Shown: positions 16,793 through 25,787, counted from the stretch's first letter. The stretch: DNA of 64,000 bases from Streptomyces sp. NBC_00078 (GCF_026343335.1 NZ_JAPELX010000001.1:8184001-8248000), one strand, 5' to 3'. Notes: a model not told the origin generated them from the letters alone. Numbers and translations: made by a program.

Positions 16793-17153
16793 GCAGCCGG
16801 CCCTGATCGTCCGAACCCGACCGGCTCCCGGCGGAATGATGTCCGTGCGTCCCGCTGCTGAACATGCCGGTTCACCCGCGCCGCCGAGGCAGCCGAGCGA
16901 GCGCGCCGGGAACGGCGGGTCAACCAAAGTGGGGTAGCGCCGAGGTAAGCCCAAAAGCCGCCAGTACTTGATCTTCTTGCTCCGAGGTGTCTTGGCCGCC
17001 TACTCGGTCTCCGTTCGCGAGCGGGACCGGGGTACCAGGACGCCACGGCTGGCCGGGGCCGCGGTCGGCGGGGGCAGGGGTGGCGCTCGACGTCGCCGGC
17101 GTCACTCGGGGCCTCTTGAGGAACCGTCGCTTGTGAGAGCAGGGATGTCGGCT
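16793..17153. other. Intergenic stretch without a supported gene
   Basis: 361 bp between the response regulator and the convergent hydrolase. Short frames exist on both strands but none has a recognisable domain. No clear terminator hairpin or RNA was seen. Confidence 0.45.
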
Positions 17154-17960
17154 TCAGTCAGGCAGGCTGGCGGCGAAGGCGGTGATGGCGTCGGCGAGGG
17201 CGTGGGGGCCGGTGAGGAAGGCGTCGTGGGCTTCGCCGGGGATCTCGATGAGGCGGGCGTCGGGCAGGGCCTGGTGCAGGCGGCGGGAGACATCGGTCAG
17301 CCAGCGAGGGCTGAGTTCGCCGATCACGAGGAGCGTCGGGGTGTCGAGGGCGGCGAAGCGGGCGAGGTCATCGCCGAAGCTGTCCATCGCGCGCATCTCG
17401 CGGGCCCACGTCGGGGTCATGGACGCGCGGACGGCCCAGAACGGGGTCTGGCGGAACTCCTCGATGGCCTCGTCAGGGAATTTCAGAAAGTTCCGCAGCC
17501 CGAGGGTGAGGGCCTGGTCGAGGTCACCGGCCTGGACGGCCTTCTCGAAGGGCGCGAGCGCGTCGCCGCCGACGGGGCCGCCCAGCGGGATCGGGGGCTC
17601 GTAGAGGATGAACGCCGCCGGGGGACGGTTGAGGGCGTGGGCGAGGGTGACCAGTCCGCCGTAGGAATGGCCGAGCAGGATCGCGTCGGGGCCGGCGAGG
17701 TCGAGGACGGCGGCGATGTCGTCGGCCTCCCGCTGGATGGTGTGCTCGCTGTTGTCGCCACTGGCGCCCCGGCCGCGGCGGTCGATCGCGTAGGTCGTGA
17801 AGTGCGGGGCGAGCAGGTCGGCGAGGATCTGCCAGTCCTGGGCGGCGTTGAGGGCGCCCGGGGAAACGACAAGGGGGCGGCCCTGGCCGGTGATCGTGAC
17901 GGCGACCTTCGTGCCGTCGGCGGAGACGACGTGGGCCTGGCGGGGAGTAGCAGCAGTCAT
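17154..17960 (-). CDS. Alpha/beta hydrolase
   Basis: 268 residues from ATG 17960 (GGAAG upstream). It is a compact hydrolase with oxyanion-strand PLVVSPGALNAAQDW, IDRRGRGAS, nucleophile elbow GHSYGG with Ser99, and a C-terminal GEAHDAF His. There is no signal peptide, so it is cytosolic. It diverges from a PadR-type regulator across a strong double palindrome and is presumably repressed by it. The quinone reductase downstream of padR probably belongs to the same response, perhaps to a reactive carbonyl, quinone or phenolic compound. Confidence 0.9.
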   Translation of the reverse strand: MTAATPRQAHVVSADGTKVAVTITGQGRPLVVSPGALNAAQDWQILADLLAPHFTTYAIDRRGRGASGDNSEHTIQREADDIAAVLDLAGPDAILLGHSYGGLVTLAHALNRPPAAFILYEPPIPLGGPVGGDALAPFEKAVQAGDLDQALTLGLRNFLKFPDEAIEEFRQTPFWAVRASMTPTWAREMRAMDSFGDDLARFAALDTPTLLVIGELSPRWLTDVSRRLHQALPDARLIEIPGEAHDAFLTGPHALADAITAFAASLPD

Positions 17961-18075
17961 GGTCTTCTTCCTTATGCCGCGCTCCGGAGAGGGAGGCTGA
18001 TCAGGCAGGGTGCGGGGCGGATGGCCCGGGGCGGCCCTCCAGGCGGCGTGAAAGGGCGCCTCCGAATTCACCGTA

Positions 18076-18107
18076 ACATCGAAACGATGTACACATCGTT
18101 TCGATGT
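18076..18107. promoter_or_regulatory. Nested palindromic operator for the PadR regulator
   Basis: ACATCGAAACGATGT (18076-18090) and its exact reverse complement (18093-18107) are separated by 2 bp. Each 15-bp arm is itself an inverted repeat of ACATCG around AAA or TTT. This gives two stacked dyads, 15 bp before the padR start and about 115 bp before the divergent hydrolase. ATGT/ACAT half-sites are typical of PadR operators. Confidence 0.8.
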
Positions 18108-18121
18108 GAGATCCTGGGGTC

Positions 18122-18697
18122 ATGCTGGAACTCGCGATACTCGGCTTCCTCGCCGAAGGCCCACTGCCCGGTCACGAGCTGCGCCGCCGCATCACGGACC
18201 TGACCGGCTACAGCCGTCCGGTCAGCGACGGCACCCTCTACCCGGCGATCAGCCGGCTGACCAAGGCCGGGCTGATCGAGCGGCACGCCGCACCCGAGGC
18301 GGGCGGCGGCCGGTACGCGCTGAACCTGACGGACGCGGGGCGCGAGGACATGCTGCGGCGGCTGCGGAAACCGGCCGAGCACGAGATCACCGACTTCTCC
18401 CGCTGGTTCGTGATCCTGGCGTTCCTCTCGCTGCTGCCCGAGCGGGCCGAGCAGCACGCCGTGCTGCGTCGCCGCCTGGACTTCCTGGAGGCTCCCGCCA
18501 GCTTCTTCTACGACGGCGACACACCGTTGCGCGCCGAGCAGGTCACCGACCCTTACCGCCGCGGCATGATGCTCACCGCCCGCGCCACCAGCCGCGCCGA
18601 ACGCGCCTGGCTCCACGAGGTCCTGGACGGCGACGCCATCCCAGGGGCGGACGAGCATCCCCGCCCCCAGGCCCACACCCGTGATCGGAAGGACTGA
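18122..18697 (+). CDS. PadR family transcriptional regulator
   Basis: 191 residues. The N-terminal winged helix has the PadR signature (LELAILGFLAEGPLPGHELR, then SDGTLYPAISRLTKAGLIER) and the C-terminal part is a helical dimerisation domain of the Vir-type subclass. PadR proteins are usually repressors released by phenolic or hydrophobic ligands. It lies between a divergent hydrolase and a quinone oxidoreductase that starts 2 bp after its stop, with a nested palindrome as operator, so it almost certainly controls both. No ribosome site stands out before ATG 18122, so the message may be nearly leaderless. Confidence 0.92.
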   Translation: MLELAILGFLAEGPLPGHELRRRITDLTGYSRPVSDGTLYPAISRLTKAGLIERHAAPEAGGGRYALNLTDAGREDMLRRLRKPAEHEITDFSRWFVILAFLSLLPERAEQHAVLRRRLDFLEAPASFFYDGDTPLRAEQVTDPYRRGMMLTARATSRAERAWLHEVLDGDAIPGADEHPRPQAHTRDRKD

Positions 18698-18699
18698 AC

Positions 18700-19680
18700 A
18701 TGCTTGCGTCCTGGTACGACCAGCAGGGCCCTGCCGCCGAGGTGCTCCAGTACGGTGAGGTGCCCGACCCCACCCCCGGCCCCGGTGAGGTGCGTGTCCG
18801 CGTCACCGTCTCCGGCACCAACCCCGGCGACACCAAGAAGCGGCGCGGCTGGACCGGCTCGGCCATGCCCTATCCGCGGGTGATCCCGCACAGCGACGCC
18901 GCCGGCATCATCGACGCCTTCGGCGACGGCATCGACGCGCGCCGCGTCGGGCAGCGCGTGTGGGTGCACGGCGCCCAGTCCTACCGCCCCTTCGGCACCG
19001 CCGCCCAGTACACCGTCGTCCCCGGCGACCTCGCCGTCCCGCTGCCCGACCACCTGTCCGACGACCTCGGCGCGAGCCTGGGCATCCCCGGCATCACCGC
19101 ACACCGCACCGTCTTCGCCGACGGCCCCGTCGACGGCCAACTCGTCCTCGTCAACGGCGTCCTGGGCGGGGTCGGCTCCCTGGCCGCCCAGCTCGCCCGC
19201 TGGGGCGGGGCCACGGTCATCGGCACCGTCCGGCGCGGCACCGACCTGGACCGGATCGATCCCGCGGTCGTCTCCCACGCCATCGCCCTCGACTGCGGCG
19301 ACCCGGCCGCCGCGATCCGCGCCCACGCACCCCATGGCGTGGACCGGATCATCGAGGTCGCCCTGTCCGACAACGCCGACCTGGACGACGCCGTCGCCGC
19401 GAACGGCGCCACCATCGCCGCGTACGCCACCCGCGAGGACCGCACCGAGATCCCGTTCTGGACGTGGTTGTTCAACAACGTGACCCTGCGCCTGCTCGGC
19501 AGCGACGACTTCCCCGACCAGGCCAGACGCCAGGCCGCCCGGGATCTCACCGCCGCAGCCGCCGTCGGCGCCCTCACCGTCGATGTCGGCGACCGCTTCC
19601 CGCTCGCCGACATCGCCAAGGCCCACGACCGTATCGACGCCGGCGGCCGGGGCCACGTCCTGATCGACGTCCCGCAGTAG
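18700..19680 (+). CDS. NADPH:quinone reductase-like MDR oxidoreductase
   Basis: 326 residues of the zinc-free medium-chain dehydrogenase family. The GroES-like N-terminus contains EVRVRVTVSGTNPGDTKKR. The Rossmann part has VNGVLGGVGSLAAQLARWGG (residues 150-169). The structural zinc cysteines are missing, as in QorA-type enzymes. It would reduce quinones or enals with NADPH. It is cotranscribed with padR (2-bp gap), fitting inducible detoxification of an electrophile sensed by PadR. Confidence 0.92.
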   Translation: MLASWYDQQGPAAEVLQYGEVPDPTPGPGEVRVRVTVSGTNPGDTKKRRGWTGSAMPYPRVIPHSDAAGIIDAFGDGIDARRVGQRVWVHGAQSYRPFGTAAQYTVVPGDLAVPLPDHLSDDLGASLGIPGITAHRTVFADGPVDGQLVLVNGVLGGVGSLAAQLARWGGATVIGTVRRGTDLDRIDPAVVSHAIALDCGDPAAAIRAHAPHGVDRIIEVALSDNADLDDAVAANGATIAAYATREDRTEIPFWTWLFNNVTLRLLGSDDFPDQARRQAARDLTAAAAVGALTVDVGDRFPLADIAKAHDRIDAGGRGHVLIDVPQ

Positions 19681-19879
19681 AGAAACCCGGCGGAACCTCC
19701 TCGCTCTTCCCCATGGTCGTTGCCCGGAAATCGGCCCGGCGCCCCGCTCTGGCCCCACGGTCGCGATCAGGTCGTTTCCGCAGGTCAGAGACGCGAGAGC
19801 GCCCCTTTCCCGGCCGGGTAGGGTGGAGCGCATGTGCATCGCGGTTCTCTCGCCTCCGTCGGCCCGCTAAGCGGGTCGC

Positions 19880-20587
19880 TATCGACACCAGCGCGCCACT
19901 CGCCGGTACCGGCACCGGCCTGGCCGTCTTCCAGACGGCGTACTTCGCGGCAGTGCAGGACACGGGGCTGGCGGTGGGCACCATCGTCACGCTTGGTGCC
20001 GCCCCGGTGTTCACCGCCGCCGCCGGACGCCTGTTCCTCAAGGAAAGCGTCGGCCGCGGCGGTGCCCTGGCCGTCGCCGGCGCGCTCGCCGGGCTCACGG
20101 TGCTGGTGCTGGGCAACGAGCCGGGGGTCGTGCAACCCCTGGGCGTGGTAACGGCGCTGCATCCGCCGCCGGGTACGCCGTGACCAATGTGCTGGGGAGG
20201 TGGACCGGACAGCACGGCACCGGCGAGGACCCTTTCACCCTCACCGTGTGGTCGTTCCTCGTCGGTGCGGCCCTGATGCTGCCGCTCGCCTGGAACGAGG
20301 GCCTGGTGCCGCACAGCGCGCACCTGGCCGAGGTGGCGCTGCTGATGTTGTACGTCGTCGCGGTCACCACGGCGCTCGCGTATCCGCTGTACTTCGCGGG
20401 CGTCGCTGCGGTCCGGGCGGCCACCGCGTCCGTGATGATGCTCCGTGAACCGGTCAGCGCGGCCGTCCTTGCGGTGCTCTTCCTGGGCGAGCGGCTCACC
20501 GCGGCAACCGTCGCAGGCACAGGGGTACTGCTCGGGGCCATCGCCTGCCTCGCGGTCGCCGAGTCCCGGCTGGAGGCCAGGGTCTGA
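19880..20587 (+). pseudogene. Broken EamA (DMT) family transporter
   Basis: Two frames together encode most of a drug/metabolite transporter. From about 19880 one frame reads TGTGLAVFQTAYFAAVQDTG through LAGLTVLVLGNEPG, the second half of the first EamA repeat. Near 20158 a single missing base shifts the frame, and from 20171 the other frame continues (GYAVTNVLGRWTGQHG to LGERLTAATVAGTGVLLGAI), the second repeat. The first two or three helices are absent. The gene is therefore truncated at the 5' end and frameshifted, a pseudogene unless the shift is a sequencing error. The 135-codon 3' frame could still be translated from GTG 20180. Confidence 0.72.
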
Positions 20588-20608
20588 ACGCCGTGAGGTG
20601 ACACACGA

Positions 20609-20651
20609 CGGTGGGGGTGCGCCGGGGTACATTCCCGGCGCACCCCCACCG
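20609..20651. terminator. Strong bidirectional terminator hairpin
   Basis: An 18-bp perfect inverted repeat (20609-20626 with 20634-20651, 7-nt loop GTACATT), very G/C rich. It separates the EamA remnant from the reverse-strand fragments and TetR gene beyond. Confidence 0.75.
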
Positions 20652-20698
20652 CCGGGGCCGGCCGCGCCCGTCAACCCACCAGGCCTCGTCCGGTCAGG

Positions 20699-20829
20699 CC
20701 GCTGTCCCGAAGCCCTCGGCGCGCAGGTCCTTGTCGCGGAGCTGGGTGAAGTCGACGTCGAGTTTCGGTTCGTATGCCCCGGGCTGGATGCCGAGCTCGT
20801 GGGTGGAGTACTCGCCGAACCGCTTGATG
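20699..20829 (-). pseudogene. C-terminal fragment of an unidentified gene
   Basis: About 43 codons on the reverse strand read DIKRFGEYSTHELGIQPGAY, then EPKLDVDFTQLRDKDLRAEG and FGTAA before a stop. The composition and codon use look like real coding sequence, and it has no start of its own. It directly follows the TetR stop codon, so a gene once stood here and its 5' part was lost. I do not recognise the family. Confidence 0.35.
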
Positions 20830-20870
20830 TCTCGGTCAGGTACGGCGCAGCTCCTCGGCGGCGGGCAAGC

Positions 20871-21449
20871 TCAGCGCCCGGCGCGCACCCCGTCCAGCGC
20901 GATGGCAAGCACCCGGTCCCGCTGTGCGTCGTCGCTGAAGACCGTCCCGGTGACGCCCGCGACCATCCGCAGCAGGTCGCTGAAGTCCATGTCCTTGCGG
21001 GCCACGCCTGCCTGCTGTGCCCGCTCGAAGAGCGGCCCGCCTGCCGCGTACATCGACTCGCGGCAGGCCTCGAAGATCTCGGACTCGTCGTCGAGCGCCT
21101 CGCGCACGGCCCGCTTGGTCACCATGTATCCGGTGAACCGGGCCAGCCAGGAGGTCAGGGCCCGCCACGGCTCCAGGCCGGCGACCTCCTCGGCGACGCG
21201 GACGAGTTCGTTGACCTCGTCCGCGTACACGGTCTCGAACAGCTCGCGGCGAGACGGGAAGTTCCGGTACAGCGTGCCGATGCCGACCCCCGCGCGACGC
21301 GCGATGTCCTCCAGGGACGCCTCGGCGCCGTGCACGGCGAACGCCTCGCGCGCAGCCGCCAGCAGGGCGTCGTAATTGCGCGCGGCGTCCTTCCGATGGG
21401 GGCGCTTGGACGCCACGAGCTCACGGACGGGGAACGGCTGGGCCGACAC
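20871..21449 (-). CDS. TetR family transcriptional regulator
   Basis: 192 residues from GTG 21449 (GGGAGG 7 nt upstream); longer in-frame extensions would run through the divergent promoter. The HTH is plain: LEDIARRAGVGIGTLYRNFP followed by SRRELFETVYADEV. The ligand-binding helices fill the rest. It faces an MFS exporter across a region with two inverted repeats and likely represses it until the exporter's substrate binds. This is a standard efflux-pump arrangement. Confidence 0.93.
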   Translation of the reverse strand: MSAQPFPVRELVASKRPHRKDAARNYDALLAAAREAFAVHGAEASLEDIARRAGVGIGTLYRNFPSRRELFETVYADEVNELVRVAEEVAGLEPWRALTSWLARFTGYMVTKRAVREALDDESEIFEACRESMYAAGGPLFERAQQAGVARKDMDFSDLLRMVAGVTGTVFSDDAQRDRVLAIALDGVRAGR

Positions 21450-21474
21450 TGCTGCCTCCCGGGGCGGTACGAGG

Positions 21475-21520
21475 TTGAACCGGAGGTGAGCCTCCGGTAC
21501 AGTGGAGGGGTGCCTCCACT
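21475..21520 (+). promoter_or_regulatory. MFS promoter with two TetR-type operators
   Basis: TTGAAC (21475-21480) and TACAGT (21498-21503) are 17 bp apart and point at the MFS gene. CCGGAGG-TGAG-CCTCCGG (21480-21497) fills the spacer. AGTGGAGG-GGTG-CCTCCACT (21501-21520) covers the -10 and start region. The repeat centres are 22 bp apart, two helical turns. Binding at both would block the promoter. Confidence 0.75.
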
Positions 21521-21794
21521 TTAGCAGTGTGGGTGCGCTCGCCGCGGATGCGTGCGGCCGCACGCATCCGCGACACGACGACACCCGGTGATTCCGCGGA
21601 CCGCGCCGCAGCGCAGCGCGTGATCCGCCCACGTACCCCGTATCGACCACCTCACTTCCAGCTCCACCACCTTTCCGCGACCGCTCACCACCGCGGCCGT
21701 CGGCGTGCCCGCTGCCGTCCCGTCGGCAGTCCGGGTCCGTACGACCGTGGCCCGAGATCCTCGGCCGCACCCCGTTCGTTCGGAGAGGCTCTTC
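21521..21794 (+). other. Long leader of the MFS gene
   Basis: About 275 nt lie between the operator-covered promoter and the MFS start. It is C-rich and contains no convincing small gene. A long untranslated leader could give post-transcriptional control, but I see no riboswitch family. Confidence 0.35.
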
Positions 21795-23243
21795 ATGCCC
21801 CGCAAGTCCACCCGTCTCACCTTCGCGGTCCTCGCTACCGGTGCCGGTGTGTTCGCCATGCTGCAGTCGCTGATCGCGCCGGCCCTGCCGACCGTCCAGC
21901 ACGCCATGCACACCTCACAGTCCACCGCGACCTGGGTGATGACGGCCTATCTGCTGTCCGCCTCCGTCTTCACCCCGATCCTCGGCCGCGTCGGCGACCT
22001 GATCGGCAAGAAGCGCACCCTCGTCTCCGTCCTGCTGGTCGTGCTGCTCGGCTGTCTGCTCGCCGCGCTCGCCCCGAACATCGGCGCCCTGATCGTCGCC
22101 CGGGTCGTCCAGGGCGTCGGCGGCGCGCTCTTCCCGCTCTCCTTCGGCATCATCCGGGACGAGTTCGCTCTGTCCGAGGTCAGCAGCAGCATCAGTAACC
22201 TGTCCGCCGTGATCGCCGCGGGCGGCGGCGTCGGCATCGTCGCGGCCGGCCCGATCGTGTCCGCGCTCGACTACCGCTGGCTGTTCTGGATCCCCGTCGC
22301 CGTCGTGGCGCTCACCACTCTGATAGCCCTGCGCTACGTCCCCGAGTCGCCCAACCGGGCGGAGGGGAAGGTCAGTTGGCTGGGCGCCGGCCTGCTGTCC
22401 GCCTGGCTGGTGGCGCTGCTGCTGCCGCTGAGTCAGGCGAGCGTGTGGGGCTGGGGATCGGTGAAGACGGTCGGTCTGTTCGCCGCGGCGGTCGTCCTGT
22501 TCACCGCATGGCTGCTCGCCGAGGCCCGTTCCCGCACTCCGCTGATCGACCTGCGCGTCATGCGGCTGCCGGCCGTGTGGACCACCAACACCGCGGCCCT
22601 GCTGTTCGGCGCCGGCATGTACGCCCTCTGGTCCTTCCTGCCCGGTTTCGTCCAGACGCCGAGCTCCGCGGGCTACGGCTTCGGCGCGAGCGTCACGGCC
22701 TCCGGGATGCTGATGCTGCCCATGCTGGTGGCGATGTTCTTCTCGGGCATCCTGAGCGGCCGCCTGGAGCCCGTCGTGGGCGCGAAGGCACTGCTGACGG
22801 CCGGCGCCGCACTCGGCGCCCTCGCCCTCGGCCTGCTCGCCGCCCTGCACGACCAGCAATGGCAGATCGCCCTGGTCTCCGGCGTGTTCGGCCTTGGCAT
22901 CGGCCTCGCCTTCGCTTCCATGGCCAATCTGATCGTCGGCAGCGTCCCGGCCTCCCAGACCGGCGCAGCGACCGGCATGAACGCCAACATCCGCACCATC
23001 GGCGGCTCCATCGGCGCCGCCCTCACCAGCGTCCTGGTCACCGGCCACCTCCAGCCTTCGGGCCTGCCGTACGCCTCCGGCTACACCCACGGCTTCGCCC
23101 TGCTGGCGGTCCTGTGCCTTGCGGCGGCGTTGGCGGCCCTGCTGGTGCCGGTGCAGCGCCCGCGACGCCTCGCGGGGACACCGCAGGCCACCTCCGAGAC
23201 ACCGGCGAAGCCGGAGCCGGTGGCCCCGGGCACCCGAGGCTGA
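21795..23243 (+). CDS. MFS drug-efflux transporter (DHA2, 14-TM type)
   Basis: 482 residues from ATG 21795 (GGAGAGG upstream). Around 14 hydrophobic helices are visible. Motif A-like GRVGDLIGKKRT follows helix 2, ARVVQGVGGALFPLSFGIIR is helix 4, and the last helices end near residue 455 with a Pro-rich tail. It would export a toxic hydrophobic compound by proton antiport from the cytoplasmic membrane. Expression is controlled by the divergent TetR. A hairpin follows the stop. Confidence 0.93.
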   Translation: MPRKSTRLTFAVLATGAGVFAMLQSLIAPALPTVQHAMHTSQSTATWVMTAYLLSASVFTPILGRVGDLIGKKRTLVSVLLVVLLGCLLAALAPNIGALIVARVVQGVGGALFPLSFGIIRDEFALSEVSSSISNLSAVIAAGGGVGIVAAGPIVSALDYRWLFWIPVAVVALTTLIALRYVPESPNRAEGKVSWLGAGLLSAWLVALLLPLSQASVWGWGSVKTVGLFAAAVVLFTAWLLAEARSRTPLIDLRVMRLPAVWTTNTAALLFGAGMYALWSFLPGFVQTPSSAGYGFGASVTASGMLMLPMLVAMFFSGILSGRLEPVVGAKALLTAGAALGALALGLLAALHDQQWQIALVSGVFGLGIGLAFASMANLIVGSVPASQTGAATGMNANIRTIGGSIGAALTSVLVTGHLQPSGLPYASGYTHGFALLAVLCLAAALAALLVPVQRPRRLAGTPQATSETPAKPEPVAPGTRG

Positions 23244-23250
23244 CCTCCAC

Positions 23251-23281
23251 GGAGGCGACCCGGATCCACCGGGCCGCCTCC
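23251..23281 (+). terminator. Terminator behind the MFS gene
   Basis: GGAGGCGACCCGG (23251-23263) pairs with CCGGGCCGCCTCC (23269-23281) with one wobble mismatch and a 5-nt loop, 8 bp after the MFS stop. Confidence 0.6.
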
Positions 23282-23424
23282 GCCGCGAAGGGTCGGCCGT
23301 AAGGACAGCTACGGGGGCGCCGACAGGGACGGTTACGGGACGGCCGCAGGACACCGGTGAGAACACCGGTGTACGTACGGTAAAGTTGACCTGCGCGTTC
23401 ACGCGGTTCACCGCGGCAGCGCAG

Positions 23425-23498
<74 letters not shown>

Positions 23499-23518
23499 CT
23501 GGAGACAGTCACAGGTCA

Positions 23519-23550
23519 GGGCCGATTTCGGAGGTATCCGAAATCGGCCC
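23519..23550 (+). terminator. Rho-independent terminator behind tRNA-Pro
   Basis: A 13-bp perfect stem (GGGCCGATTTCGG at 23519-23531, complement at 23538-23550) with a 6-nt loop is followed by a T-rich tail (TTGATCATTTTT). This is a good intrinsic terminator for the tRNA transcript. Confidence 0.8.
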
Positions 23551-23603
23551 TTGATCATTTTTGGGGACCAGCTGGGGACCGGCGTCCTTGACCGAGGTCA
23601 GCG

Positions 23604-23925
23604 TCACCACGATCGGGCCCGGCAGCGAGCGCGGGGCGCGCGCAATACGCTGAGGTGTGCAGAGAGCGCCGCCCCGGCGGCCGTGATCTTGTGTACGTCG
23701 GGGCGAAGGTAGCGCTGGGTGGTGGTCAGGGAGCCGTGCCCGGCGATGCGTCGCAGGACGTGGACCTGCACGCCTGCGTCGGCGAACCAGGTCAGTCCTG
23801 TGTGCCGGAGGTCGTGGCGGCGCAGGTGCTCGTAGCCCAGCTTGGTGACCACGTCGTCCCAGTGGGTGGCGTCGCGCAGGACGGCGGTGGAGATGCGTCC
23901 GCCGCGCGGGCCGGCGTTTCATGGC
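23604..23925 (-). pseudogene. Degenerate tyrosine integrase, C-terminal part
   Basis: On the reverse strand, about 105 codons encode the end of a phage/ICE-type tyrosine recombinase: GGRISTAVLRDATHWDDV, then LRRHDLRHTGLTWFADAGVQ, then RRIAGHGSLTTTQRYLRPD. These supply the H-x-x-R box, the second His/Arg region and the nucleophile Tyr. The N-terminal core-binding domain and first active-site Arg are missing, and the frame is broken near 23925. Being adjacent to tRNA-Pro, it is the remnant of an element that integrated into that tRNA. Confidence 0.75.
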
Positions 23926-24377
23926 CGGTGGGATCCCAAGGTCCGGAAGCAGCGGGTAGCGGATCAGGTCGTGGCCACCGGTGACGCGTGTGAGCCGGAG
24001 CAGATGCATGGCGTCGGTGACCGCTTCGCGCTCCAGCGCGGCGCGGGCCGCGGTTCGATCTCCGCCGCTGTCTTCGAGTGCCTCGGCCAGGCGCCGGTAC
24101 AGGAACTCCGTCGCGGCATCGCGCGGCCCCGGCAGATGCTGACGGCCATCCTGCTGACATGGGATCTCTGTTAGGAAGATCGACTGTCTTGATCGCCTTC
24201 CTCGCTTCACTGTGTGGGTGAACTGGCCCTTGAAGTTGACGCATTGCTGTGGCATCTTCACCCCGCAGTGGACGCGACGCGCCATACATCCCAGCACTGA
24301 AGTGCTTGGTCTTATCTCAACTCCTTTGTGCACGCCAACATTCAGGCACTCTCGCTATTCCCGTCGGGAGGTTCACC
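23926..24377. other. Decayed element sequence and promoter region
   Basis: Reverse-strand reading upstream of the integrase remnant gives about 65 codons with helical character (FLYRRLAEALEDSGG, LLRLTRVTGGHDLIRYPLLP) but no recognisable family and no intact start. The last 200 bp are less G/C rich and presumably contain the promoter of the secreted hydrolase at 24378. Confidence 0.35.
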
Positions 24378-25787
24378 ATGCCGATGTCGAGATCAACGCC
24401 AGGGCGCGCCGAAGCGGGGAGGGTGAGAACGAGGCGGTGGTCGTGGATGGCGGCGGTGGCGGCCCTGGCAGCCGTCGCGGCGGTCGTCGCTGCGATGTTC
24501 GTGGTGGCACCGGCGTCAGGCGCCGCCGCGCCGCGGGCCGCCCAGAGCAATCCGTACAATCGCGGCCCTGATCCCACCGTGGCCGGCATCGAGGCCTCGC
24601 GCGGTCCGTTCGCCACTGCGCAGATGGGTGTGGCGCCGGGTAACGGTTTCAATGGCGGGGTGATCTACTACCCGACGGAGACGACCCTGGGCACTTGGGG
24701 GGCACTGGCGATCGTGCCGGGCTACACGGCACTGTGCGCCCAGGAGGAGGCCTGGATGGGCCCGTGGCTCTCCTCGTTCGGATTCGTGGTGATCTGCATC
24801 GAGACCAACAGCCGCACCGACGGCGCCGACGCCCGGGCCGCCGAACTGCTGGCAGGGCTGAACTGGCTGACCACGCGCAGCCCTGTCAAGGCGGAGGTCG
24901 ACCCGAATCGGTTGTCCGTACTCGGGCACTCCGCGGGCGGAGCCGGAGCGATCATCGCTGCGGAACACCAGCCGTCGCTGAAGGCGATGATCGGCCTCGC
25001 TCCGGGATTCCCGGGCAACGGCCTGACCATGGCCACCAACACGGTGCCCACTCTGGTCATCGGCGGCCAGAACGACACGGTCGTCACCCCCTCCTATCTC
25101 AGCAGTCTGTACGCCACGCTGCCCAGCACCACGCAGAGCGGTTTCGCACAGATCGCCGGAGCGGACCATGTGTACTACACCCGTCCGAACAACGTGGAGA
25201 TGAAGCTGCTGATCCCCTGGCTGAAGGTGTTCGTGGACAGCGACACCCGCTATACGCAGTTCCTCTGCCCGGCACTGCCGGATCCCTCCACCATCTCGGC
25301 CTACCAGCCGAAGTGTCCGTACGTGCCCCTGGACGGTTCGACGCCGTCACCGAGCACGTCGGGTGGGTCCCCCTCGCCGACGCCGACTGCCGTCGGTCGG
25401 CCGGTCCACGCGGTGGGTGCCGGCAAGTGCCTGGACGTACCGGGTCTCAGCACAGCAGCGGGCACGCAGACGGAGATCTACACCTGCAACCACGGGGACA
25501 ACCAGTCGTGGACGCATACCTCCTCCGGTCAGCTGACGGTGTACAGCGATACCTTGACCATGTGCCTGGATGCCAACGCACAAGGCGCCAGTCCTGGGAC
25601 GAAGGTGCAGATCTGGCCGTGCAACGGCGGCTCGAACCAGCAGTGGAATGTGAACGCGAGCGGCACCATCACCGAGGCACGGTCCGGTTTGTGCCTGGAC
25701 GTGACCGGCGCGTCCACCGCGAACGGCGCCTTGGTCGAACTGTGGACCTGCACCGGCGGAGCCAACCAGCACTGGACACTCGGATAG
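24378..25787 (+). CDS. Secreted cutinase/PET-hydrolase-like esterase with CBM13
   Basis: 469 residues from ATG 24378 (GGGAGG 8 nt upstream). The signal peptide contains a twin-Arg-like RTRRWSW and a long hydrophobic run ending near residue 55. The catalytic domain resembles actinobacterial cutinases that hydrolyse polyesters: the NPYNRGPDPT start, GGVIYYPTET, IVPGYTALCAQEEAWMGPWL, nucleophile elbow GHSAGG (Ser186), Asp near 233 (GGQNDTVV) and His near 264 (ADHVYYT), with the closing DTRYTQFLCP. A Ser/Pro/Thr linker then leads to a ricin-type beta-trefoil (about 340-469) with repeated CLDV and QxW motifs. The binding module suggests action on a plant polymer surface such as cutin or acetylated hemicellulose. 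Confidence 0.88.
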   Translation: MPMSRSTPGRAEAGRVRTRRWSWMAAVAALAAVAAVVAAMFVVAPASGAAAPRAAQSNPYNRGPDPTVAGIEASRGPFATAQMGVAPGNGFNGGVIYYPTETTLGTWGALAIVPGYTALCAQEEAWMGPWLSSFGFVVICIETNSRTDGADARAAELLAGLNWLTTRSPVKAEVDPNRLSVLGHSAGGAGAIIAAEHQPSLKAMIGLAPGFPGNGLTMATNTVPTLVIGGQNDTVVTPSYLSSLYATLPSTTQSGFAQIAGADHVYYTRPNNVEMKLLIPWLKVFVDSDTRYTQFLCPALPDPSTISAYQPKCPYVPLDGSTPSPSTSGGSPSPTPTAVGRPVHAVGAGKCLDVPGLSTAAGTQTEIYTCNHGDNQSWTHTSSGQLTVYSDTLTMCLDANAQGASPGTKVQIWPCNGGSNQQWNVNASGTITEARSGLCLDVTGASTANGALVELWTCTGGANQHWTLG

